Position numbers and translations under genes: made by a program. This document shows, piece by piece, positions 16,899-24,736 of a stretch of DNA of 32,424 bases. The notes under the pieces are model-generated. The model made no database searches. It saw only the letters and a list, made by a program, of their open reading frames with translations, and was not told the origin of the DNA. Position 1 is the first letter of the stretch; each line of letters opens with the position of its first letter. Where the stretch lies: NCBI RefSeq assembly GCF_018607995.1, contig NZ_JABBAL010000038.1, positions 1-32,424 on the forward strand, written 5' to 3'. Source of the DNA: Planktotalea sp. GTDB lineage: Bacteria > Pseudomonadota > Alphaproteobacteria > Rhodobacterales > Rhodobacteraceae.

Positions 16899-17621
16899 TT
16901 ATGGTTTGAGTGCGTGTTCGAGCGGGGAGTTGCCAGCGAGGCGCAGGAACAGGCTTTCTTCTTCTGTGTTGAGGAACATCGGCACGCTGTCTGGCGTTGC
17001 TTCCTTTGAGCTGCGCCCTGCGACTTCGGCAAGCACGACTTCCGTGATGAAGGGCAAATCGAACTTGCGCACGTCTTCCAGTGCAATCCATTGCAAGTGG
17101 GAAAGCTCATCCGATGCGTTTGAGAAATCGTCGATATCGCCGTGCAGTGCCTCTGCATCGATCAGAAAGAAGCGCGCATCAAAGCGGCGTGGCCGGCCTG
17201 GTGGTGTGATCGCGCGGAACACAAATTGAAGTGCGGAGGCGTCGGGTACGTGGCCCGTGGCGGCATATCCCGTCCAATCAGCAGGCGGAGTGTTGTTCCA
17301 TATGCCTTTTGTTCCAAGGATGAGGCCGGTTTCTTCCCAGAGTTCACGGATCGCAGCGACGCCAAGGGCGTGTGTGCGATCCACGTCGGTTTTCTGGGTG
17401 AGATGCGTGTGGCAACGTGGATTAATCTTTCCTGCAAGTGGGATGTCTGGGTCTGCGGCATCGACAGCGCCACCGGGAAACACGAATTTATTCGGCATAA
17501 ACGCCGCTTTTGCCCCGCGTTGGCCCATCAAGATTCGCGGTGCCGTGTGGCGATCACGTAGCACAATTAGCGTGCTGGCGTGGCGTATCGCGGTTTTGTC
17601 GATGGGTGGACTGCCGCTCAT
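16899..17621 (-). CDS. NUDIX hydrolase
   Basis: A 240-residue NUDIX protein. FPGG (48-51) begins the Nudix box and the metal-binding half AAIRELWEETGL lies at 89-100. About 27 extra residues separate the two halves, as in the NUDT19/NUDT7-like branch whose known members act on CoA or acyl-CoA. That substrate is therefore plausible but unproven. I start at 17621 (ATG), which overlaps the DUF983 stop as ATGA; a longer frame to 17663 would run inside DUF983. It is the second gene of a two-gene minus-strand unit with DUF983. Confidence 0.92.
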   Translation of the reverse strand: MSGSPPIDKTAIRHASTLIVLRDRHTAPRILMGQRGAKAAFMPNKFVFPGGAVDAADPDIPLAGKINPRCHTHLTQKTDVDRTHALGVAAIRELWEETGLILGTKGIWNNTPPADWTGYAATGHVPDASALQFVFRAITPPGRPRRFDARFFLIDAEALHGDIDDFSNASDELSHLQWIALEDVRKFDLPFITEVVLAEVAGRSSKEATPDSVPMFLNTEEESLFLRLAGNSPLEHALKP

Positions 17622-18013
17622 GTTGCGGCCTGATGTGCGAAGCCGAACATGCGTTTGGCCCACTGATAGCCCACGATTGCGCCTTTGAAGCGTGGCAGCA
17701 AGTAGAGCGACAAGAACACGGCGATGCTTGCAAACAATGTGAAGAGCACCATTGGTTCGGGGCGGAAATGGACGAAAACGATATGCATGAAGATCGTCGC
17801 AATATGTCCAACGATCAAAATTGTCAGGTAGGCAGGGCCATCATCGGCGCGCGCGGCGCTGAAATCTTGGTCACAGTTTGAGCAGCTCTCGCGCATTTTT
17901 AGATAGCTGTGCAGTACACGACCTTCACCGCAATTGGGGCATTTCCCACGCCATCCACGGCGCAATGCGGGCCAAAGGGCCCGCTCTTCGTGCTGCTCGT
18001 TTATTGAAACCAT
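17618..18013 (-). CDS. DUF983 family membrane protein with zinc ribbon
   Basis: A 131-residue DUF983 protein. The N-terminal RRGWRGKCPNCGEG segment and the second knuckle give C25-x2-C28 and C44-x2-C47, a probable zinc ribbon, followed by two membrane helices at about 60-82 and 87-108. The function is not established; members are common in alphaproteobacteria and often lie near NUDIX or cytochrome-related genes. The start at 18013 has a perfect AGGAGG 7 bases upstream. The stop overlaps the NUDIX start (ATGA), so the two are translationally coupled. Confidence 0.92.
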   Translation of the reverse strand: MVSINEQHEERALWPALRRGWRGKCPNCGEGRVLHSYLKMRESCSNCDQDFSAARADDGPAYLTILIVGHIATIFMHIVFVHFRPEPMVLFTLFASIAVFLSLYLLPRFKGAIVGYQWAKRMFGFAHQAAT

Positions 18014-18252
18014 AATGGGACCTCCTGAAAACTCGCGATAATTTAAAACGTCTATGCCACGGAAATGTAACCAAAGCACCCTGTTTCAACGGGATTTCGT
18101 GATCTTGCGGCGCGATGTCGCGAGATGAATTCAAAAAAGTTGAAAAAACTGCGACGGAAGTTTTCGCGTGCCGCGTTTGACCTACTACAGCAGGCAAGAA
18201 ACGCCTGATATTTTGAGGCCCGCGTTTGGGCGAATAGACTGGAGACAATCAG

Positions 18253-18750
18253 ATGACAACGATTTCACGCATGACAGCACGCATCGCATTGACAGGTATG
18301 GTCATTGCAACAGGATTTGCCGCGCAGGCCGCAACGGGTGAGGGCGAAGCGAAAGAGGGCAAGATGCGTCACGAGCGCCCAGGCTTCAGCACACTTGATA
18401 CAGATGGCAACGACGCACTGACCCGCGAAGAGTTGGCAGCGCATGCACGTGTGCGGTTCGATAAAGCGGACACGAACGGTGATGGTATGCTGGGCGCAGA
18501 GGAGATGGGCCAGTCTGGTCGCAAGCGCGCAGAAAAACGTGCCAAGAAAATGATCAAGCGCCATGATGCGAATGGCGACGGTATGGTGAGCTTTGAAGAA
18601 ATGTCCAAAGGAAGCTCGGAAGGGCGTGGTGCCAAGAGGTTTGATCGGGCGGATGCGGATGGCAATGGCTCGATCTCTGAAGAAGAGTTCGCAGAGATGG
18701 CAAAGCATGCCAAGCGTGGTAAGCACAAGAAGCAAAAAAGCGGCGAGTGA
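18253..18750 (+). CDS. Exported EF-hand calcium-binding protein
   Basis: A 165-residue protein with an N-terminal signal peptide (cleavage probably after AAQA, about residue 27) and four EF-hand loops: DTDGNDALTREE, DTNGDGMLGAEE, DANGDGMVSFEE and DADGNGSISEEE, each with acidic residues at positions 1, 3, 5 and 12 or close to it. The C-terminus is very basic. It probably binds calcium in the periplasm. GGAGAC lies 7 bases before the ATG. It precedes an ECF sigma-factor gene by 79 bases on the same strand, so it may be co-transcribed with it or be its target. Confidence 0.92.
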   Translation: MTTISRMTARIALTGMVIATGFAAQAATGEGEAKEGKMRHERPGFSTLDTDGNDALTREELAAHARVRFDKADTNGDGMLGAEEMGQSGRKRAEKRAKKMIKRHDANGDGMVSFEEMSKGSSEGRGAKRFDRADADGNGSISEEEFAEMAKHAKRGKHKKQKSGE

Positions 18751-18829
18751 TTTCGCCAAAATAGGACCGGACCTGCCCCTGAAGCAGGGTGGGTTCGCCA
18801 ACTGGATTAACGGATAATCTAAGACGCGC

Positions 18830-19420
18830 ATGACGATGGCTTTGGATCACAACATAAATATTAGCGATGACGCGCTTTTGCAGCTCTATGCAAACGGTGA
18901 TCAAGCGGCCGCGCATCAGTTGACAGTGCGCTTGGCCCCGCGCGCCTATAAACAAGCCTATCGGATGTTGGGTGTTCAGGCGGATGCCGAAGATGTGGCG
19001 CAAGAGGCGATGATGCGCGTTTGGAAAATTGCACCTGAGTGGCGCAGTGGCGAGGCGAAGGTGACGACGTGGCTTTATCGCGTGGTGGCAAATCTCTGTC
19101 TGGATCGGTTGCGTAAAGTGCAAAGCACCTCGCTTGATGCGATTGATGAGCCAATTGATCCAAGCCCCAGTGCCGCTGATGACATGCAAAGCAGCGCACG
19201 ACATGATGCACTGCAAGTGGCTTTGGTGGAATTGCCTGAGCGCCAAAGACAGGCCGTTGTGTTGCGCCATATCGAAGAATTGGCGAACCCCGAGATTGCT
19301 GATGTGATGGAGATCAGCGTCGCAGCGGTCGAGAGCCTAACATCGCGTGGCAAACGCGCGTTGACGCAGATATTAAAGGGGCGCAAGGCCGCCCTCGGAT
19401 TTGAAGGAGATGCGCCATGA
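18830..19420 (+). CDS. ECF-type RNA polymerase sigma factor
   Basis: A 196-residue group IV sigma factor with only regions 2 and 4. Sigma2 (about 28-97) includes YRMLGVQADAEDVAQEAMMRVW and the DNA-melting WLYRVVANLCLDRLR. Sigma4 (about 127-182) has LPERQRQAVVLRHIEE and the helix-turn-helix ending in SLTSRGKRAL. The start may be either of two ATGs 6 bases apart. Its stop overlaps the next gene (ATGA), a one-helix membrane protein that probably acts as its anti-sigma, and a periplasmic sensor-like gene follows. An envelope or metal stress signal is the likely input. Confidence 0.94.
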   Translation: MTMALDHNINISDDALLQLYANGDQAAAHQLTVRLAPRAYKQAYRMLGVQADAEDVAQEAMMRVWKIAPEWRSGEAKVTTWLYRVVANLCLDRLRKVQSTSLDAIDEPIDPSPSAADDMQSSARHDALQVALVELPERQRQAVVLRHIEELANPEIADVMEISVAAVESLTSRGKRALTQILKGRKAALGFEGDAP

Positions 19421-19791
19421 GCGATGAGACTGAGCTAAATAAGATGTTCGACCTCGCCAAACGCACAGCGCCAGAGCCGTCGCCAGACTTTATGGCGCGC
19501 ATCTTGAGCGATGCGGAGGCGATGCAGCCAGCTGTGCTTGGTGTACAGACAGAAACTGCTGCAAAACGTGGGATCTTCAGAGATATGTTGTCTGCGCTAG
19601 GTGAGGCGATTGGCGGCTGGCCTGCTTTCGCAGGGCTTGCAACGGCCGCGGTAACAGGCGTTTGGATCGGGATAAGCCCGCCGCAATTGCTGATAGAGCC
19701 GTTTGGCACGGTGCTGGGCACGGATACGAGCGCTCTTTCGGAGGCGCTGGAGTACGGTGATGGTTTTGATTTTACGTTGTTTGAAGGGTGA
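19417..19791 (+). CDS. One-helix membrane protein, candidate anti-sigma factor
   Basis: A 124-residue protein: an acidic, helical N-terminal part (1-65), one membrane segment at about 70-88 (AFAGLATAAVTGVWIGI), and a short acidic periplasmic tail ending DFTLFEG. It lacks the HxxxCxxC of zinc anti-sigmas. The coupling to the ECF sigma gene (ATGA overlap), the single helix and the cytosolic N-terminal helices fit a membrane anti-sigma, but no anti-sigma domain is recognisable. I have seen relatives of such small proteins mislabelled as metabolic enzymes; nothing here supports that. Confidence 0.7.
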   Translation: MSDETELNKMFDLAKRTAPEPSPDFMARILSDAEAMQPAVLGVQTETAAKRGIFRDMLSALGEAIGGWPAFAGLATAAVTGVWIGISPPQLLIEPFGTVLGTDTSALSEALEYGDGFDFTLFEG

Positions 19792-19796
19792 GCGGA

Positions 19797-20303
19797 ATGA
19801 GTGACGAGCTGAATAAAGTAGTGACGCCCGCTAAGCCGAAAAAGCGGGTTCGCATTCTTTTGGGGGTGTCTCTGGCGCTGAACTTGTTGGTGATTGGTGC
19901 GGTTGTGGGGGCCATATCCAAAGGGCCTGGCAAACAAGGCGGTGGGCCAGGTATGCGCGAAGCGGCCTTGCCCTATGTGGGGGCCTTTGATCGCTCTGAC
20001 AAGCGTGCGATGCGCCAAGAAATGAAGGCGCGTTTGCCGGATCGTAGCGAAGCGCGCGCTGCGCATCAGACCTCATACCGGGCATTTCTAGAATTGTTGC
20101 GCGCAGAGACGTTTGATGTGGCTGCTGCGTCTTCTGTGATGAGCGCACAGTTCGAACGCGCACAGCGGTTTCAAACAATTGGACGCGAGCTCTCGATCCA
20201 GCGGATCAGTGACATGAGCGCTGAAAAGCGCGCAGCATATGCGGACCGTTTGGAGTATCGTTTGGACAACCCAAAGAAACGCGGCAAACGCAAAGACCGT
20301 TGA
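19797..20303 (+). CDS. Periplasmic Spy/CpxP-like (heavy-metal-resistance family) membrane-anchored protein
   Basis: A 168-residue protein with a basic cytoplasmic N-terminus, one membrane helix (about 21-42) and a helical, Met/Arg/Gln-rich periplasmic domain (MRQEMKARLPDRSEAR, then FDVAAASSVMSAQFERAQRFQ), as in the metal-resistance/CpxP/ZraP group of periplasmic sensors and chaperones. I prefer the ATG at 19797, with AAGGG 8-9 bases upstream; a GTG at 19788 would overlap the upstream stop. As third gene behind an ECF sigma and a one-helix protein it probably senses envelope or metal stress and modulates the sigma. Its C-terminus is strongly basic. Confidence 0.85.
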   Translation: MSDELNKVVTPAKPKKRVRILLGVSLALNLLVIGAVVGAISKGPGKQGGGPGMREAALPYVGAFDRSDKRAMRQEMKARLPDRSEARAAHQTSYRAFLELLRAETFDVAAASSVMSAQFERAQRFQTIGRELSIQRISDMSAEKRAAYADRLEYRLDNPKKRGKRKDR

Positions 20304-20355
20304 AGCCGCGCAGATTTTAGGGAATGGTCCGCACGAACCAAAAGGAGTGCGAGCG

Positions 20356-20643
20356 ATGGCTCTGTCACGCGAATCTGCGGAAGTGTTTGCGCTACATGCG
20401 CTAGGCTGGATTGTAGGTCAGGAAGAGGATGTTTTGCCTGCTTTCCTTGGCGCGACGGGCTCTAGCGAAGCGGATATTCGTGAACGTGTCGGCGATCCTG
20501 AATTCCAGCTTTGTGTTCTTGATTTTTTGATGATGGATGATCAGTGGATCATTTCGTGTTGTGACGCGTTGCAAGTGCCCTATGAGCGTGTCGCCGAGGC
20601 ACGACAAGCGATGCCCGGCGGTGCTGAGGTGAGCTGGACATGA
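20356..20643 (+). CDS. DUF3572 family protein
   Basis: A 95-residue DUF3572 protein, a small helical alphaproteobacterial family of unknown function. The conserved opening is ESAEVFALHALGWIV and the conserved centre is CVLDFLMMDDQWIISCCD. I start at 20356, which has AAAGGAG 8 bases upstream; an earlier in-frame start at 20239 would lie inside the upstream gene. The stop overlaps the start of a HAD phosphatase (ATGA), indicating coupling, and DUF3572 beside a HAD hydrolase may be a conserved pair. Confidence 0.9.
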   Translation: MALSRESAEVFALHALGWIVGQEEDVLPAFLGATGSSEADIRERVGDPEFQLCVLDFLMMDDQWIISCCDALQVPYERVAEARQAMPGGAEVSWT

Positions 20644-21359
20644 GCAACGTTGCTGACAACTATAAGGGTGTCTTGTTTGACAAGGACGGCACGCTTTTCG
20701 ATTTTCGCGGGACGTGGGATGTATGGGCCGCAGGGTTCTTGCCGAAGTTATGTGGGGGTGATGACGACCTGCTCAGCGAGCTGGCGCATGCGCTGCGCTT
20801 TGATCTGGAAAAACAAGGATTTCAGCCAAAATCAATTGCGATCGCGGGTAGTAATCGTGAGATTTCGCAAGTCATCGCGCGCGTCCTAAAGCGCAAGGAT
20901 GTAGATCAGGTTGAACATGAACTGGCCGAAAGTGCCGCAGTTGCGCCGCTAGCTCCTGCGGTTGATCTCGCACCGTTTCTACAAGGTCTCAAAATTTCAG
21001 GCTACAAATTGGGTGTGATGACCAATGACGCCGAAGCAGTGGCCGAGGCGCATTTGGGCGCAGCGGGCGTACGTGATTTGTTTGACTTCGTCTGCGGCTT
21101 TGACAGCGGGTTTGGCGCGAAGCCTGACCCAGAACCTTTGTTGGCGTTTTGTCGTCATGTGCAAGTGGACCCGTTCCACACTGTCATGCTTGGCGATAGC
21201 ACCCATGATCTGCAAGCCGCACGCGCGGCAGGTATGGCAGCAGTTGGCGTTCTCACGGGCGTTGCGCGCGCGGCTGAATTGGCACCGCATGCAGATGCGG
21301 TTTTGGCTGATATTGGTGAACTTCCCGCGTGGTTGATAGAAAAGTCAGCACGTCGATAG
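20640..21359 (+). CDS. HAD-family hydrolase, phosphoglycolate-phosphatase-like
   Basis: A 239-residue HAD phosphatase, the second of this type in the window. Motif I is FDKDGTLFDF (nucleophile D14, acid D16), motif II is in GVMTNDAE, motif III Lys in GAKPDPEPL, and motif IV is MLGDSTHDLQAARAAG. It differs from the gene at 13100 in the FDKDGT form and a longer cap. The substrate is uncertain; Gph-like dephosphorylation of a small phosphomonoester is the safe statement. It starts within the DUF3572 stop (ATGA). Confidence 0.9.
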   Translation: MSNVADNYKGVLFDKDGTLFDFRGTWDVWAAGFLPKLCGGDDDLLSELAHALRFDLEKQGFQPKSIAIAGSNREISQVIARVLKRKDVDQVEHELAESAAVAPLAPAVDLAPFLQGLKISGYKLGVMTNDAEAVAEAHLGAAGVRDLFDFVCGFDSGFGAKPDPEPLLAFCRHVQVDPFHTVMLGDSTHDLQAARAAGMAAVGVLTGVARAAELAPHADAVLADIGELPAWLIEKSARR

Positions 21360-21415
21360 GCTATTACGACAATATGTGTCGCAGTTAAGCCGTCAAAGCC
21401 TCGTGTCCTTACGTT

Positions 21416-21444
21416 TGATACTCATAACGGATTGGAGAGTATCA
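21416..21444 (+). promoter_or_regulatory. Inverted repeat covering the ribosome-binding site and start of mttB
   Basis: TGATACTC (21416-21423) is exactly complementary to GAGTATCA (21437-21444). The second arm includes part of the GGAGAG ribosome-binding site and the A of the start codon, and the 13-base loop carries the first bases of the site. As RNA it would form an 8-bp hairpin hiding the start; as DNA it is a 29-bp operator-like palindrome. Confidence 0.55.
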
Positions 21445-23006
21445 TGGCAGCAACTGGCAATCGACGTAAACGGGGTGGCGGGCGCGCCGGTGCAGCGACA
21501 CGGCGGGGCAGTGCTGCGATTGAACAGAGCCCTTGGCGGCTTCCGGTCAATATAGATCGCCCGACGGAACCTCTGGATGAAGACGGCATTGCTGCGATCC
21601 ACGACGGGGCCATGCGCATCCTTGAAGAGATCGGCATCGCCTTTCTAAACCCCGAAGCGATTGAGATCCTGCGCAAAAGCGGTGGTTGCTATATTGACGG
21701 CGAAATCGTGCGCATGGGCCGTGATTTCGTGATGGAAAAAATTGCGCTGGCCCCCAGCCAATTCGACATTACCCCGCGAAACCCTGATCGTAAGATTACT
21801 GTGGGTGGCAAACACCTGCTCTTTGGCAATGTCTCGTCCCCGCCCAACTATTGGGACATGGCGCTGGGTAAAAAGGTGCCCGGCACGCGCGAGATGTGTC
21901 AGAATCTTTTGAAGCTCACGCAATATTTTAACTGTATTCACTTCGCGGGTGGTTATCCGGTGGAACCTGTGGATGTGCATGCCTCTGTGCGCCATTTGGA
22001 TGTGCTTTATGACAAGCTTACGATCACCGACAAGGTGATGCACGCCTATAGTCTTGGAAAAGAGCGCGTTGAGGATGTGATGGAGATGGTGCGCATCGCG
22101 GGCGGTCTCAGCCATGAAGAGTTCGACGAAAAGCCGCGCATGTATACGAATATCAATTCGACATCGCCTTTGAAGCATGACTTTCCAATGATTGACGGCT
22201 GGATGCGCCTTGCGCGGCGCGGGCAAGCGCTTGTGGTGACGCCGTTCACTTTGGCGGGGGCGATGGCGCCTGTGACCATGTCTGGCGCTGTGGCACAGTC
22301 CTTGGCGGAAGCTTTGTGCGCGGTGGTGTTGGCGCAGGTGATTAATCCTGGTTGCCCTTGTGTGATCGGCACATTTACCTCGAACGTGGACATGAAAAGC
22401 GGCGCGCCTGCCTTTGGCACACCTGAATATATGCGCGCCACGCAAATGACGGGTCAGATGGCGCGATTCTATAATTTGCCCTTGCGTTCAAGCGGTGTTT
22501 GCGCGGCCAACGTGCCTGATGGGCAAGCGATGTGGGAGACGTCGAACAGTCTATGGGCATCGGTGCAATCGGGCACGAATATGGTCTATCACGCGGCGGG
22601 TTGGCTTGAGGGTGGCTTGATCGCGTCCCCAGAGAAATTCATCATGGATTGTGAGTTTATTCAGCAAATTCAACGATACATGGAGCCTGCGACCTTCGCT
22701 ACAACACCTGATGACATTGCCTTGGATGCGATTAAGTCTGTGGGTAACGATGGGCATTTCTTTGGCATTCAACATACACAAGAACGCTACACGACAGCCT
22801 TTTATCAACCATTTCTGAGTGATTGGAAAAACTATGAAGGCTGGGAGGTCGCGGGTGGTATTTGGACGCCTGAACGCGCGCATAATCTGTTCCTTCAGAT
22901 TCTTGACGAGTTCGAAGAGCCGCCCATGGACGATGCAATCCGCGAAGAGCTGGCAGACTTTGTCGCACGCCGTAAATCCGAAGGCGGTGCACCCACAGAT
23001 TTTTAG
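21444..23006 (+). CDS. MttB-family (trimethylamine methyltransferase-like) corrinoid methyltransferase
   Basis: A 520-residue member of the MttB superfamily, TIM-barrel methyltransferases passing a methyl group from a quaternary or tertiary amine to a corrinoid protein. Pyrrolysine-type MttB has an in-frame amber; this frame has none, so it belongs with the non-Pyl homologues, some of which (MtgB type) use glycine betaine or related quaternary amines. The N-terminus is a basic Gly/Arg-rich tail (RRKRGGGRAG), then conserved segments such as FGNVSSPPNY, HFAGGYPVEP and INSTSPL. I start at the ATG 21444, since GGAG lies 6 bases upstream. No corrinoid protein or reactivase is nearby; the substrate is unknown. 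Confidence 0.93.
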   Translation: MAATGNRRKRGGGRAGAATRRGSAAIEQSPWRLPVNIDRPTEPLDEDGIAAIHDGAMRILEEIGIAFLNPEAIEILRKSGGCYIDGEIVRMGRDFVMEKIALAPSQFDITPRNPDRKITVGGKHLLFGNVSSPPNYWDMALGKKVPGTREMCQNLLKLTQYFNCIHFAGGYPVEPVDVHASVRHLDVLYDKLTITDKVMHAYSLGKERVEDVMEMVRIAGGLSHEEFDEKPRMYTNINSTSPLKHDFPMIDGWMRLARRGQALVVTPFTLAGAMAPVTMSGAVAQSLAEALCAVVLAQVINPGCPCVIGTFTSNVDMKSGAPAFGTPEYMRATQMTGQMARFYNLPLRSSGVCAANVPDGQAMWETSNSLWASVQSGTNMVYHAAGWLEGGLIASPEKFIMDCEFIQQIQRYMEPATFATTPDDIALDAIKSVGNDGHFFGIQHTQERYTTAFYQPFLSDWKNYEGWEVAGGIWTPERAHNLFLQILDEFEEPPMDDAIREELADFVARRKSEGGAPTDF

Positions 23007-23136
23007 AAAGATTGATGAATGCTTAACTGATTTGCTTGGATGTTAGGCGTTTAGCTCTCTGTTCCTTAACCGCAGCAGTTTTCTGTTATGACCTACACGG
23101 CAAAATTTGTCCTGAAGAAAAAGTAGGGTACTAGGG

Positions 23137-24729
23137 ATGCATGGGTAAATTAACAAAGCGATCGAGGCTTTTATAAAAGACACTTACGAAGACGAAGCTT
23201 GGCGGGCTATCGGTGTAAAAGCAGGCATTGAGGATCCATCTTTTGAAGCGATGATGGTGTTTGATACGCCGATCACCATTCGGATTGTCGCCTGTGCCAC
23301 TAAGGTCTTGAATGTCGGCCGTGCAGATTTGCTGCAAAACCCTGGTACATATTTGGTGTCGCAACCCACGCAACAAGCGGTGCGGCGATTGTTGCGTTTT
23401 GGTGGTGTCGATTTTGTCTATTTTTTAGATGATTTACATGACCGCGCGCGCTTGGCAGTGCCGGATCTGTTTTTACCAAAGCTAGAATTGCGTAAACGTA
23501 CAGTTAATCAATTCAGTTTGACTATAAGATCTGATCTTCTGGGCTTTGGGCGTGTCCTGATTGGGCTGCTTACTGCGATGGCTGATGACCATGGCGCGCT
23601 AGTTATGCTTGAATATGGTGGCTGTCAGGAAAGGCGTGGGATTGATTGCAATTGCGCTGCTTAAAAGCGCGTTCGCGCCTGGTAACAGGTTCTAGTTGGC
23701 GACGCGCGTGATTGTGGATCGTGGTTTGACTCAAACCCCAGCTTTGAATTGGGCCGCGCTTGAACCTGCGTTTGATATTTTGTGCCTGATGCATCTGCGA
23801 CTAACCGACACTGGACATATTGTGCATGTTGAACCGACTCTGAAGAAAATGCGTGCTGACACAGACCTGATCGGAAAGCGGTTTCTTGAGGTATTTCGCC
23901 TCGATCGCCCGAGGTTGGTGAAAAGCATGAGCGAACTCACGCAACGCGCACGCAGCAAGCTGCACCTGGAGCTGCGCGATGAACCGTTTGCGGCGCTAAA
24001 AGGTGTGCTAGTCCAACTGCCAGACGGGCAGGGCGCGCTGGTGAACCTGTCGGTTGGAATCTCGGTTGTGGAAGGCGTTCAGGACTACGGTTTAAGCAGT
24101 GCGGATTTTGCGGCAACGGATTTGGTAATTGAAATGCTGTTTCTCGTGGAAGCGAAGTCAGCGGCGATGGATGCGTCATGCAATCTGAATCACCGCTTAC
24201 AAGGGGCGAAACTTGCAGCAGAAGAACAGGCAGCCACGGATACATTGACTGGCTTAAAGAGCCGCCGCGCCGCAGATCATATTTTGGCGGCCGCTTTGGC
24301 GGAAGACAGTGAATTTTCACTGATGAAGCTCGATTTGGAATTCTTCAAGTCAGTAAATGATACCCAAGGACATGCAGCGGGCGATTACGTTTTGCAGGAG
24401 GTGGCCAAGGTCATGCCTGCGGAAACCCGCAAGGGCGATATGATTGCGTGGGTGGGGGTGACGAATTTATGTTCCTAATTGATGGACTTACGAAAAAGGA
24501 AAAACTCCTGGATATTGCAAATCGTCTCATCCGAGGGATCGAAAAACCCATCGCATTTGAGCAGACACAGTGTCACATTTCCGCGAGTATTGGGATTGCA
24601 ACGCGCTTTAGGGGGGATCCCAAGGGGTTGGATGCATTGATGTTGTGCTCGGATCGCGCGCTTTATGCGGCCAAAAGCAAGGGACGTGCCTGTGCGACGT
24701 TTTTTGAGGATTTGGACGAAGAGACTTAG
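23137..24729 (+). pseudogene. H-NOX (heme-NO-binding)-HNOBA-GGDEF diguanylate cyclase, disrupted
   Basis: Three joined fragments of one roughly 530-codon gene. It opens ATG CAT GGG TAA ATT AAC: the family start M-H-G-L/V-I/V-N with a stop as codon 4. An H-NOX domain follows to about 23640, with the candidate proximal heme His in DDLHDRA; the YxSxR heme motif is not conserved (IRSDL). A frame change at about 23618-23645 leads to IAIALLKSAF, then a TAG at 23693-23695. Next is an HNOBA linker like that of soluble guanylate cyclase, a coiled segment and a GGDEF domain (DTLTGLKSRR, inhibitory-site RKGD), broken by a one-base loss at about 24441-24450 just before GGDEF. The remaining frame ends at 24729. 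When whole it would sense NO and make c-di-GMP. AGGG lies 8 bases before the ATG. Confidence 0.9.
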
Positions 24730-24736
24730 AGAGCCT

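Noticed and set aside
16899..17621. Defective NUDIX box because of the gap between FPGG and RELWEE
   Set aside because: The insertion is a known property of the NUDT19/NUDT7-like branch, and the catalytic glutamates are present.
18191..18207. CAGGC-AAGAAAC-GCCTG hairpin before the EF-hand gene
   Set aside because: A 5-bp stem only; it could be chance or a leader element, with no further support.
21444..23006. Pyrrolysine-containing trimethylamine methyltransferase
   Set aside because: The whole frame is open with no in-frame TAG, so this is a non-Pyl MttB homologue.
23021..23048. Terminator after mttB (GCTTAAC / GTTAGGC)
   Set aside because: Seven pairs with one G-U, a 14-base loop and no T run; too weak to list.
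23146..23148. Stop-codon recoding (read-through) of the H-NOX/GGDEF gene as a programmed event
   Set aside because: There are four separate lesions of different kinds, including two frameshifts; decay is simpler than multiple programmed recoding sites.
23696..24478. A separate real gene starting at the TTG at 23696
   Set aside because: The frame is continuous upstream with recognisable H-NOX C-terminal codons across a TAG, and it ends at a frameshift in the GGDEF motif, so it is a fragment.
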